Source of the DNA: Henricia sp. BOLD:AAB3569
Lineage: Eukaryota > Echinodermata > Asteroidea > Spinulosida > Echinasteridae
Direction of reading: 5' to 3'
Length of the DNA stretch: 64,000 nt
Assembly: GCA_037783545.1 (NCBI GenBank)
Contig: JBBELK010001387.1
Span: 1 to 64,000, forward strand
In this document: positions 38,201 to 50,600 of the stretch, piece after piece
How the letters are laid out: every line of letters begins with the position of its first letter
How positions within the stretch are numbered: the first letter of the stretch is position 1
The notes under the pieces: model-generated
The model's input: only the letters and a program-made list of their open reading frames with translations
Told to the model about the DNA's origin: nothing
Database searches by the model: none
Made by a program: the position numbers and the translations under genes

Positions 38201-41200
38201 GAGTACCCCAAAGAGGTGTGTACAGACAGCCACGGTTTGCGTGAGAGCAGTCAGGAAGCCTCAACCCAGTTTTTTCTAAACTTTGAAATTTCTCTGCCAT
38301 TTCCCGGCGAAAGTCTGTCAATTTTTTATGACAAGTGCGCAATATAGAGAGTTTAGGGCATGCAAAATTTGAAGTTCGTCGGAACATTTTTCGACCTCCA
38401 AATTTGCCGACGTTTGGACCACACTTTGACCAAATTGCCGAGCCAAACTGCGGTGCGTTAACGACAGTCCGAATGACTGAGCATGCGCACAACTCAGGAG
38501 TACCCCAAAGAGGTGTGTACAGACAGCCACGGTTTGCGTGAGAGCAGTCAGGAAGCCTCAACCCAGTTTTTTCTAAACTTTGAAATTTCTCTGCCATTTC
38601 CCGGCGAAAGTCTGTCAATTTTTTATGACAAGTGCGCAATATAGAGAGTTTAGGGCATGCAAAATTTGAAGTTCGTCGGAACATTTTTCGACCTCCAAAT
38701 TTGCCGACGTTTGGACCACACTTTGACCAAATTGCCGAGCCAAACTGCGGTGCGTTAACGACAGTCCGAATGACTGAGCATGCGCACAACTCAGGAGTAC
38801 CCCAAAGAGGTGTGTACAGACAGCCACGGTTTGCGTGAGAGCAGTCAGGAAGCCTCAACCCAGTTTTTTCTAAACTTTGAAATTTCTCTGCCATTTCCCG
38901 GCGAAAGTCTGTCAATTTTTTATGACAAGTGCGCAATATAGAGAGTTTAGGGCATGCAAAATTTGAAGTTCGTCGGAACATTTTTCGACCTCCAAATTTG
39001 CCGACGTTTGGACCACACTTTGACCAAATTGCCGAGCCAAACTGCGGTGCGTTAACGACAGTCCGAATGACTGAGCATGCGCACAACTCAGGAGTACCCC
39101 AAAGAGGTGTGTACAGACAGCCACGGTTTGCGTGAGAGCAGTCAGGAAGCCTCAACCCAGTTTTTTCTAAACTTTGAAATTTCTCTGCCATTTCCCGGCG
39201 AAAGTCTGTCAATTTTTTATGACAAGTGCGCAATATAGAGAGTTTAGGGCATGCAAAATTTGAAGTTCGTCGGAACATTTTTCGACCTCCAAATTTGCCG
39301 ACGTTTGGACCACACTTTGACCAAATTGCCGAGCCAAACTGCGGTGCGTTAACGACAGTCCGAATGACTGAGCATGCGCACAACTCAGGAGTACCCCAAA
39401 GAGGTGTGTACAGACAGCCACGGTTTGCGTGAGAGCAGTCAGGAAGCCTCAACCCAGTTTTTTCTAAACTTTGAAATTTCTCTGCCATTTCCCGGCGAAA
39501 GTCTGTCAATTTTTTATGACAAGTGCGCAATATAGAGAGTTTAGGGCATGCAAAATTTGAAGTTCGTCGGAACATTTTTCGACCTCCAAATTTGCCGACG
39601 TTTGGACCACACTTTGACCAAATTGCCGAGCCAAACTGCGGTGCGTTAACGACAGTCCGAATGACTGAGCATGCGCACAACTCAGGAGTACCCCAAAGAG
39701 GTGTGTACAGACAGCCACGGTTTGCGTGAGAGCAGTCAGGAAGCCTCAACCCAGTTTTTTCTAAACTTTGAAATTTCTCTGCCATTTCCCGGCGAAAGTC
39801 TGTCAATTTTTTATGACAAGTGCGCAATATAGAGAGTTTAGGGCATGCAAAATTTGAAGTTCGTCGGAACATTTTTCGACCTCCAAATTTGCCGACGTTT
39901 GGACCACACTTTGACCAAATTGCCGAGCCAAACTGCGGTGCGTTAACGACAGTCCGAATGACTGAGCATGCGCACAACTCAGGAGTACCCCAAAGAGGTG
40001 TGTACAGACAGCCACGGTTTGCGTGAGAGCAGTCAGGAAGCCTCAACCCAGTTTTTTCTAAACTTTGAAATTTCTCTGCCATTTCCCGGCGAAAGTCTGT
40101 CAATTTTTTATGACAAGTGCGCAATATAGAGAGTTTAGGGCATGCAAAATTTGAAGTTCGTCGGAACATTTTTCGACCTCCAAATTTGCCGACGTTTGGA
40201 CCACACTTTGACCAAATTGCCGAGCCAAACTGCGGTGCGTTAACGACAGTCCGAATGACTGAGCATGCGCACAACTCAGGAGTACCCCAAAGAGGTGTGT
40301 ACAGACAGCCACGGTTTGCGTGAGAGCAGTCAGGAAGCCTCAACCCAGTTTTTTCTAAACTTTGAAATTTCTCTGCCATTTCCCGGCGAAAGTCTGTCAA
40401 TTTTTTATGACAAGTGCGCAATATAGAGAGTTTAGGGCATGCAAAATTTGAAGTTCGTCGGAACATTTTTCGACCTCCAAATTTGCCGACGTTTGGACCA
40501 CACTTTGACCAAATTGCCGAGCCAAACTGCGGTGCGTTAACGACAGTCCGAATGACTGAGCATGCGCACAACTCAGGAGTACCCCAAAGAGGTGTGTACA
40601 GACAGCCACGGTTTGCGTGAGAGCAGTCAGGAAGCCTCAACCCAGTTTTTTCTAAACTTTGAAATTTCTCTGCCATTTCCCGGCGAAAGTCTGTCAATTT
40701 TTTATGACAAGTGCGCAATATAGAGAGTTTAGGGCATGCAAAATTTGAAGTTCGTCGGAACATTTTTCGACCTCCAAATTTGCCGACGTTTGGACCACAC
40801 TTTGACCAAATTGCCGAGCCAAACTGCGGTGCGTTAACGACAGTCCGAATGACTGAGCATGCGCACAACTCAGGAGTACCCCAAAGAGGTGTGTACAGAC
40901 AGCCACGGTTTGCGTGAGAGCAGTCAGGAAGCCTCAACCCAGTTTTTTCTAAACTTTGAAATTTCTCTGCCATTTCCCGGCGAAAGTCTGTCAATTTTTT
41001 ATGACAAGTGCGCAATATAGAGAGTTTAGGGCATGCAAAATTTGAAGTTCGTCGGAACATTTTTCGACCTCCAAATTTGCCGACGTTTGGACCACACTTT
41101 GACCAAATTGCCGAGCCAAACTGCGGTGCGTTAACGACAGTCCGAATGACTGAGCATGCGCACAACTCAGGAGTACCCCAAAGAGGTGTGTACAGACAGC

Positions 41201-41613
41201 CACGGTTTGCGTGAGAGCAGTCAGGAAGCCTCAACCCAGTTTTTTCTAAACTTTGAAATTTCTCTGCCATTTCCCGGCGAAAGTCTGTCAATTTTTTATG
41301 ACAAGTGCGCAATATAGAGAGTTTAGGGCATGCAAAATTTGAAGTTCGTCGGAACATTTTTCGACCTCCAAATTTGCCGACGTTTGGACCACACTTTGAC
41401 CAAATTGCCGAGCCAAACTGCGGTGCGTTAACGACAGTCCGAATGACTGAGCATGCGCACAACTCAGGAGTACCCCAAAGAGGTGTGTACAGACAGCCAC
41501 GGTTTGCGTGAGAGCAGTCAGGAAGCCTCAACCCAGTTTTTTCTAAACTTTGAAATTTCTCTGCCATTTCCCGGCGAAAGTCTGTCAATTTTTTATGACA
41601 AGTGCGCAATATA
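35295..41613 (+). repeat. Invariant family A block (~21 identical copies)
   Basis: After CTCAATCCAG near 35294 and a few one-base variants before it, every 297-bp copy up to 41613 reads the same by eye; anchors fall exactly 297 bp apart from 35365 to 41305 and on to 41602. This contrasts with the variant-rich left arm and directly adjoins the family B block. Confidence 0.9.
36309..36355 (+). repeat. Family A example of the 47-bp block identical in A and B
   Basis: Representative copy. It runs from TTTTCGACCTCC to TTTGACCAAA and matches 42248-42294 in family B base for base, whereas the next 38 bp contain 11 substitutions. Other identical blocks are GCATGCAAAA to GTCGGAA (27 bp), CCAAAGAGGT to CAGCCAC (26 bp), ATTTCCCGGC to ATTTTTTA (30 bp) and GACAAGTGCGCAATATAGAG (20 bp). 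A short internal echo is visible: CCAAATTTGCCGACG, CCAAATTGCCGAGCC and CCAAACTGCGG start at 36319, 36351 and 36364. Confidence 0.9.
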
Positions 41614-41640
41614 GAGTGTTTAGGAGCATGCAAAATTTGA
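41605..41640 (+). repeat. Family A / family B junction (hybrid monomer)
   Basis: The sequence is family A through TTTTTTATGACAAG and ATAGAG (to 41616), then changes: T at 41617 and an extra A at 41625 give GAGTGTTTAGGAGC. This is intermediate between A (GAGAGTTTAGGGC) and later B copies (GAGTGTTAGGAGC), because it keeps the third T of A. Everything downstream is B type. The switch occupies under 25 bp, with no foreign sequence at the join. Confidence 0.9.
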
Positions 41641-44600
41641 AGTTCGTCGGAAAAGTTTTCGACCTCCAAATTTGCCGACGTTTGGACCACACTTTGACCA
41701 AAATCCCGTCCCAAACTGGGCCGTATCTACGACAGTCCGAAGTACTGAGCATGCGCACGAGTCAGGAGTACACCAAAGAGGTGTGTACAGACAGCCACAG
41801 GTTGCGGGAGCATCCAGGAAGCCCCAACCCCTTTTTTTCCTAAACATTGAAATTTCTCTGCAATTTCCCGGCGAAAGTCTGTCAATTTTTTAGGACAAGT
41901 GCGCAATATAGAGTGTTAGGAGCATGCAAAATTTGAAGTTCGTCGGAAAAGTTTTCGACCTCCAAATTTGCCGACGTTTGGACCACACTTTGACCAAAAT
42001 CCCGTCCCAAACTGGGCCGTATCTACGACAGTCCGAAGTACTGAGCATGCGCACGAGTCAGGAGTACACCAAAGAGGTGTGTACAGACAGCCACAGGTTG
42101 CGGGAGCATCCAGGAAGCCCCAACCCCTTTTTTTCCTAAACATTGAAATTTCTCTGCAATTTCCCGGCGAAAGTCTGTCAATTTTTTAGGACAAGTGCGC
42201 AATATAGAGTGTTAGGAGCATGCAAAATTTGAAGTTCGTCGGAAAAGTTTTCGACCTCCAAATTTGCCGACGTTTGGACCACACTTTGACCAAAATCCCG
42301 TCCCAAACTGGGCCGTATCTACGACAGTCCGAAGTACTGAGCATGCGCACGAGTCAGGAGTACACCAAAGAGGTGTGTACAGACAGCCACAGGTTGCGGG
42401 AGCATCCAGGAAGCCCCAACCCCTTTTTTTCCTAAACATTGAAATTTCTCTGCAATTTCCCGGCGAAAGTCTGTCAATTTTTTAGGACAAGTGCGCAATA
42501 TAGAGTGTTAGGAGCATGCAAAATTTGAAGTTCGTCGGAAAAGTTTTCGACCTCCAAATTTGCCGACGTTTGGACCACACTTTGACCAAAATCCCGTCCC
42601 AAACTGGGCCGTATCTACGACAGTCCGAAGTACTGAGCATGCGCACGAGTCAGGAGTACACCAAAGAGGTGTGTACAGACAGCCACAGGTTGCGGGAGCA
42701 TCCAGGAAGCCCCAACCCCTTTTTTTCCTAAACATTGAAATTTCTCTGCAATTTCCCGGCGAAAGTCTGTCAATTTTTTAGGACAAGTGCGCAATATAGA
42801 GTGTTAGGAGCATGCAAAATTTGAAGTTCGTCGGAAAAGTTTTCGACCTCCAAATTTGCCGACGTTTGGACCACACTTTGACCAAAATCCCGTCCCAAAC
42901 TGGGCCGTATCTACGACAGTCCGAAGTACTGAGCATGCGCACGAGTCAGGAGTACACCAAAGAGGTGTGTACAGACAGCCACAGGTTGCGGGAGCATCCA
43001 GGAAGCCCCAACCCCTTTTTTTCCTAAACATTGAAATTTCTCTGCAATTTCCCGGCGAAAGTCTGTCAATTTTTTAGGACAAGTGCGCAATATAGAGTGT
43101 TAGGAGCATGCAAAATTTGAAGTTCGTCGGAAAAGTTTTCGACCTCCAAATTTGCCGACGTTTGGACCACACTTTGACCAAAATCCCGTCCCAAACTGGG
43201 CCGTATCTACGACAGTCCGAAGTACTGAGCATGCGCACGAGTCAGGAGTACACCAAAGAGGTGTGTACAGACAGCCACAGGTTGCGGGAGCATCCAGGAA
43301 GCCCCAACCCCTTTTTTTCCTAAACATTGAAATTTCTCTGCAATTTCCCGGCGAAAGTCTGTCAATTTTTTAGGACAAGTGCGCAATATAGAGTGTTAGG
43401 AGCATGCAAAATTTGAAGTTCGTCGGAAAAGTTTTCGACCTCCAAATTTGCCGACGTTTGGACCACACTTTGACCAAAATCCCGTCCCAAACTGGGCCGT
43501 ATCTACGACAGTCCGAAGTACTGAGCATGCGCACGAGTCAGGAGTACACCAAAGAGGTGTGTACAGACAGCCACAGGTTGCGGGAGCATCCAGGAAGCCC
43601 CAACCCCTTTTTTTCCTAAACATTGAAATTTCTCTGCAATTTCCCGGCGAAAGTCTGTCAATTTTTTAGGACAAGTGCGCAATATAGAGTGTTAGGAGCA
43701 TGCAAAATTTGAAGTTCGTCGGAAAAGTTTTCGACCTCCAAATTTGCCGACGTTTGGACCACACTTTGACCAAAATCCCGTCCCAAACTGGGCCGTATCT
43801 ACGACAGTCCGAAGTACTGAGCATGCGCACGAGTCAGGAGTACACCAAAGAGGTGTGTACAGACAGCCACAGGTTGCGGGAGCATCCAGGAAGCCCCAAC
43901 CCCTTTTTTTCCTAAACATTGAAATTTCTCTGCAATTTCCCGGCGAAAGTCTGTCAATTTTTTAGGACAAGTGCGCAATATAGAGTGTTAGGAGCATGCA
44001 AAATTTGAAGTTCGTCGGAAAAGTTTTCGACCTCCAAATTTGCCGACGTTTGGACCACACTTTGACCAAAATCCCGTCCCAAACTGGGCCGTATCTACGA
44101 CAGTCCGAAGTACTGAGCATGCGCACGAGTCAGGAGTACACCAAAGAGGTGTGTACAGACAGCCACAGGTTGCGGGAGCATCCAGGAAGCCCCAACCCCT
44201 TTTTTTCCTAAACATTGAAATTTCTCTGCAATTTCCCGGCGAAAGTCTGTCAATTTTTTAGGACAAGTGCGCAATATAGAGTGTTAGGAGCATGCAAAAT
44301 TTGAAGTTCGTCGGAAAAGTTTTCGACCTCCAAATTTGCCGACGTTTGGACCACACTTTGACCAAAATCCCGTCCCAAACTGGGCCGTATCTACGACAGT
44401 CCGAAGTACTGAGCATGCGCACGAGTCAGGAGTACACCAAAGAGGTGTGTACAGACAGCCACAGGTTGCGGGAGCATCCAGGAAGCCCCAACCCCTTTTT
44501 TTCCTAAACATTGAAATTTCTCTGCAATTTCCCGGCGAAAGTCTGTCAATTTTTTAGGACAAGTGCGCAATATAGAGTGTTAGGAGCATGCAAAATTTGA

Positions 44601-47600
44601 AGTTCGTCGGAAAAGTTTTCGACCTCCAAATTTGCCGACGTTTGGACCACACTTTGACCAAAATCCCGTCCCAAACTGGGCCGTATCTACGACAGTCCGA
44701 AGTACTGAGCATGCGCACGAGTCAGGAGTACACCAAAGAGGTGTGTACAGACAGCCACAGGTTGCGGGAGCATCCAGGAAGCCCCAACCCCTTTTTTTCC
44801 TAAACATTGAAATTTCTCTGCAATTTCCCGGCGAAAGTCTGTCAATTTTTTAGGACAAGTGCGCAATATAGAGTGTTAGGAGCATGCAAAATTTGAAGTT
44901 CGTCGGAAAAGTTTTCGACCTCCAAATTTGCCGACGTTTGGACCACACTTTGACCAAAATCCCGTCCCAAACTGGGCCGTATCTACGACAGTCCGAAGTA
45001 CTGAGCATGCGCACGAGTCAGGAGTACACCAAAGAGGTGTGTACAGACAGCCACAGGTTGCGGGAGCATCCAGGAAGCCCCAACCCCTTTTTTTCCTAAA
45101 CATTGAAATTTCTCTGCAATTTCCCGGCGAAAGTCTGTCAATTTTTTAGGACAAGTGCGCAATATAGAGTGTTAGGAGCATGCAAAATTTGAAGTTCGTC
45201 GGAAAAGTTTTCGACCTCCAAATTTGCCGACGTTTGGACCACACTTTGACCAAAATCCCGTCCCAAACTGGGCCGTATCTACGACAGTCCGAAGTACTGA
45301 GCATGCGCACGAGTCAGGAGTACACCAAAGAGGTGTGTACAGACAGCCACAGGTTGCGGGAGCATCCAGGAAGCCCCAACCCCTTTTTTTCCTAAACATT
45401 GAAATTTCTCTGCAATTTCCCGGCGAAAGTCTGTCAATTTTTTAGGACAAGTGCGCAATATAGAGTGTTAGGAGCATGCAAAATTTGAAGTTCGTCGGAA
45501 AAGTTTTCGACCTCCAAATTTGCCGACGTTTGGACCACACTTTGACCAAAATCCCGTCCCAAACTGGGCCGTATCTACGACAGTCCGAAGTACTGAGCAT
45601 GCGCACGAGTCAGGAGTACACCAAAGAGGTGTGTACAGACAGCCACAGGTTGCGGGAGCATCCAGGAAGCCCCAACCCCTTTTTTTCCTAAACATTGAAA
45701 TTTCTCTGCAATTTCCCGGCGAAAGTCTGTCAATTTTTTAGGACAAGTGCGCAATATAGAGTGTTAGGAGCATGCAAAATTTGAAGTTCGTCGGAAAAGT
45801 TTTCGACCTCCAAATTTGCCGACGTTTGGACCACACTTTGACCAAAATCCCGTCCCAAACTGGGCCGTATCTACGACAGTCCGAAGTACTGAGCATGCGC
45901 ACGAGTCAGGAGTACACCAAAGAGGTGTGTACAGACAGCCACAGGTTGCGGGAGCATCCAGGAAGCCCCAACCCCTTTTTTTCCTAAACATTGAAATTTC
46001 TCTGCAATTTCCCGGCGAAAGTCTGTCAATTTTTTAGGACAAGTGCGCAATATAGAGTGTTAGGAGCATGCAAAATTTGAAGTTCGTCGGAAAAGTTTTC
46101 GACCTCCAAATTTGCCGACGTTTGGACCACACTTTGACCAAAATCCCGTCCCAAACTGGGCCGTATCTACGACAGTCCGAAGTACTGAGCATGCGCACGA
46201 GTCAGGAGTACACCAAAGAGGTGTGTACAGACAGCCACAGGTTGCGGGAGCATCCAGGAAGCCCCAACCCCTTTTTTTCCTAAACATTGAAATTTCTCTG
46301 CAATTTCCCGGCGAAAGTCTGTCAATTTTTTAGGACAAGTGCGCAATATAGAGTGTTAGGAGCATGCAAAATTTGAAGTTCGTCGGAAAAGTTTTCGACC
46401 TCCAAATTTGCCGACGTTTGGACCACACTTTGACCAAAATCCCGTCCCAAACTGGGCCGTATCTACGACAGTCCGAAGTACTGAGCATGCGCACGAGTCA
46501 GGAGTACACCAAAGAGGTGTGTACAGACAGCCACAGGTTGCGGGAGCATCCAGGAAGCCCCAACCCCTTTTTTTCCTAAACATTGAAATTTCTCTGCAAT
46601 TTCCCGGCGAAAGTCTGTCAATTTTTTAGGACAAGTGCGCAATATAGAGTGTTAGGAGCATGCAAAATTTGAAGTTCGTCGGAAAAGTTTTCGACCTCCA
46701 AATTTGCCGACGTTTGGACCACACTTTGACCAAAATCCCGTCCCAAACTGGGCCGTATCTACGACAGTCCGAAGTACTGAGCATGCGCACGAGTCAGGAG
46801 TACACCAAAGAGGTGTGTACAGACAGCCACAGGTTGCGGGAGCATCCAGGAAGCCCCAACCCCTTTTTTTCCTAAACATTGAAATTTCTCTGCAATTTCC
46901 CGGCGAAAGTCTGTCAATTTTTTAGGACAAGTGCGCAATATAGAGTGTTAGGAGCATGCAAAATTTGAAGTTCGTCGGAAAAGTTTTCGACCTCCAAATT
47001 TGCCGACGTTTGGACCACACTTTGACCAAAATCCCGTCCCAAACTGGGCCGTATCTACGACAGTCCGAAGTACTGAGCATGCGCACGAGTCAGGAGTACA
47101 CCAAAGAGGTGTGTACAGACAGCCACAGGTTGCGGGAGCATCCAGGAAGCCCCAACCCCTTTTTTTCCTAAACATTGAAATTTCTCTGCAATTTCCCGGC
47201 GAAAGTCTGTCAATTTTTTAGGACAAGTGCGCAATATAGAGTGTTAGGAGCATGCAAAATTTGAAGTTCGTCGGAAAAGTTTTCGACCTCCAAATTTGCC
47301 GACGTTTGGACCACACTTTGACCAAAATCCCGTCCCAAACTGGGCCGTATCTACGACAGTCCGAAGTACTGAGCATGCGCACGAGTCAGGAGTACACCAA
47401 AGAGGTGTGTACAGACAGCCACAGGTTGCGGGAGCATCCAGGAAGCCCCAACCCCTTTTTTTCCTAAACATTGAAATTTCTCTGCAATTTCCCGGCGAAA
47501 GTCTGTCAATTTTTTAGGACAAGTGCGCAATATAGAGTGTTAGGAGCATGCAAAATTTGAAGTTCGTCGGAAAAGTTTTCGACCTCCAAATTTGCCGACG

Positions 47601-50600
47601 TTTGGACCACACTTTGACCAAAATCCCGTCCCAAACTGGGCCGTATCTACGACAGTCCGAAGTACTGAGCATGCGCACGAGTCAGGAGTACACCAAAGAG
47701 GTGTGTACAGACAGCCACAGGTTGCGGGAGCATCCAGGAAGCCCCAACCCCTTTTTTTCCTAAACATTGAAATTTCTCTGCAATTTCCCGGCGAAAGTCT
47801 GTCAATTTTTTAGGACAAGTGCGCAATATAGAGTGTTAGGAGCATGCAAAATTTGAAGTTCGTCGGAAAAGTTTTCGACCTCCAAATTTGCCGACGTTTG
47901 GACCACACTTTGACCAAAATCCCGTCCCAAACTGGGCCGTATCTACGACAGTCCGAAGTACTGAGCATGCGCACGAGTCAGGAGTACACCAAAGAGGTGT
48001 GTACAGACAGCCACAGGTTGCGGGAGCATCCAGGAAGCCCCAACCCCTTTTTTTCCTAAACATTGAAATTTCTCTGCAATTTCCCGGCGAAAGTCTGTCA
48101 ATTTTTTAGGACAAGTGCGCAATATAGAGTGTTAGGAGCATGCAAAATTTGAAGTTCGTCGGAAAAGTTTTCGACCTCCAAATTTGCCGACGTTTGGACC
48201 ACACTTTGACCAAAATCCCGTCCCAAACTGGGCCGTATCTACGACAGTCCGAAGTACTGAGCATGCGCACGAGTCAGGAGTACACCAAAGAGGTGTGTAC
48301 AGACAGCCACAGGTTGCGGGAGCATCCAGGAAGCCCCAACCCCTTTTTTTCCTAAACATTGAAATTTCTCTGCAATTTCCCGGCGAAAGTCTGTCAATTT
48401 TTTAGGACAAGTGCGCAATATAGAGTGTTAGGAGCATGCAAAATTTGAAGTTCGTCGGAAAAGTTTTCGACCTCCAAATTTGCCGACGTTTGGACCACAC
48501 TTTGACCAAAATCCCGTCCCAAACTGGGCCGTATCTACGACAGTCCGAAGTACTGAGCATGCGCACGAGTCAGGAGTACACCAAAGAGGTGTGTACAGAC
48601 AGCCACAGGTTGCGGGAGCATCCAGGAAGCCCCAACCCCTTTTTTTCCTAAACATTGAAATTTCTCTGCAATTTCCCGGCGAAAGTCTGTCAATTTTTTA
48701 GGACAAGTGCGCAATATAGAGTGTTAGGAGCATGCAAAATTTGAAGTTCGTCGGAAAAGTTTTCGACCTCCAAATTTGCCGACGTTTGGACCACACTTTG
48801 ACCAAAATCCCGTCCCAAACTGGGCCGTATCTACGACAGTCCGAAGTACTGAGCATGCGCACGAGTCAGGAGTACACCAAAGAGGTGTGTACAGACAGCC
48901 ACAGGTTGCGGGAGCATCCAGGAAGCCCCAACCCCTTTTTTTCCTAAACATTGAAATTTCTCTGCAATTTCCCGGCGAAAGTCTGTCAATTTTTTAGGAC
49001 AAGTGCGCAATATAGAGTGTTAGGAGCATGCAAAATTTGAAGTTCGTCGGAAAAGTTTTCGACCTCCAAATTTGCCGACGTTTGGACCACACTTTGACCA
49101 AAATCCCGTCCCAAACTGGGCCGTATCTACGACAGTCCGAAGTACTGAGCATGCGCACGAGTCAGGAGTACACCAAAGAGGTGTGTACAGACAGCCACAG
49201 GTTGCGGGAGCATCCAGGAAGCCCCAACCCCTTTTTTTCCTAAACATTGAAATTTCTCTGCAATTTCCCGGCGAAAGTCTGTCAATTTTTTAGGACAAGT
49301 GCGCAATATAGAGTGTTAGGAGCATGCAAAATTTGAAGTTCGTCGGAAAAGTTTTCGACCTCCAAATTTGCCGACGTTTGGACCACACTTTGACCAAAAT
49401 CCCGTCCCAAACTGGGCCGTATCTACGACAGTCCGAAGTACTGAGCATGCGCACGAGTCAGGAGTACACCAAAGAGGTGTGTACAGACAGCCACAGGTTG
49501 CGGGAGCATCCAGGAAGCCCCAACCCCTTTTTTTCCTAAACATTGAAATTTCTCTGCAATTTCCCGGCGAAAGTCTGTCAATTTTTTAGGACAAGTGCGC
49601 AATATAGAGTGTTAGGAGCATGCAAAATTTGAAGTTCGTCGGAAAAGTTTTCGACCTCCAAATTTGCCGACGTTTGGACCACACTTTGACCAAAATCCCG
49701 TCCCAAACTGGGCCGTATCTACGACAGTCCGAAGTACTGAGCATGCGCACGAGTCAGGAGTACACCAAAGAGGTGTGTACAGACAGCCACAGGTTGCGGG
49801 AGCATCCAGGAAGCCCCAACCCCTTTTTTTCCTAAACATTGAAATTTCTCTGCAATTTCCCGGCGAAAGTCTGTCAATTTTTTAGGACAAGTGCGCAATA
49901 TAGAGTGTTAGGAGCATGCAAAATTTGAAGTTCGTCGGAAAAGTTTTCGACCTCCAAATTTGCCGACGTTTGGACCACACTTTGACCAAAATCCCGTCCC
50001 AAACTGGGCCGTATCTACGACAGTCCGAAGTACTGAGCATGCGCACGAGTCAGGAGTACACCAAAGAGGTGTGTACAGACAGCCACAGGTTGCGGGAGCA
50101 TCCAGGAAGCCCCAACCCCTTTTTTTCCTAAACATTGAAATTTCTCTGCAATTTCCCGGCGAAAGTCTGTCAATTTTTTAGGACAAGTGCGCAATATAGA
50201 GTGTTAGGAGCATGCAAAATTTGAAGTTCGTCGGAAAAGTTTTCGACCTCCAAATTTGCCGACGTTTGGACCACACTTTGACCAAAATCCCGTCCCAAAC
50301 TGGGCCGTATCTACGACAGTCCGAAGTACTGAGCATGCGCACGAGTCAGGAGTACACCAAAGAGGTGTGTACAGACAGCCACAGGTTGCGGGAGCATCCA
50401 GGAAGCCCCAACCCCTTTTTTTCCTAAACATTGAAATTTCTCTGCAATTTCCCGGCGAAAGTCTGTCAATTTTTTAGGACAAGTGCGCAATATAGAGTGT
50501 TAGGAGCATGCAAAATTTGAAGTTCGTCGGAAAAGTTTTCGACCTCCAAATTTGCCGACGTTTGGACCACACTTTGACCAAAATCCCGTCCCAAACTGGG

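Larger units (their letters stand above)
22401..41613 (+). repeat. Satellite family A array, right arm (297-bp monomer, ~65 copies)
   Basis: The unit, orientation and phase are the same as left of the insert. Subtype markers are shared with the left arm: CATTTTTCAACC (24420s), CACGC with CTCTGG (two monomers at about 25.54-26.05 kb), AAATAGGTG (about 32273 and 32570; also about 13147) and the HOR-1 markers at 28-31.5 kb. The two arms are therefore one array, split by the insert. Diversity falls to the right; from 35295 I see no differences between copies. Confidence 0.97.
35052..41714 (-). other. Spurious 2220-codon open frame across the satellite (not a gene)
   Basis: One reverse frame of the family A monomer has no stop, and 297 bp is exactly 99 codons, so the frame stays open across about 22 copies. 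The translation is a 99-residue unit repeated without change, with no domain I recognise. Shorter versions (up to 744 codons) occur elsewhere in family A. Against a gene: the frame is broken by ordinary monomer variation, it is lost in family B where the 296-bp period shifts frame every copy, and a stop-free 99-codon frame in one of six frames is not very unlikely by chance. Transcription of the array remains possible; a protein is not supported. Confidence 0.85.

Noticed and set aside
35052-41714. Minus-strand 2220-codon open frame (and similar frames of 744, 584, 546 and 499 codons in the left arm) as a repetitive protein gene
   Set aside because: It arises from a stop-free frame in a 297-bp repeat. 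It has no recognisable domain or gene context, and the frame is destroyed by common monomer indels and lost in family B.
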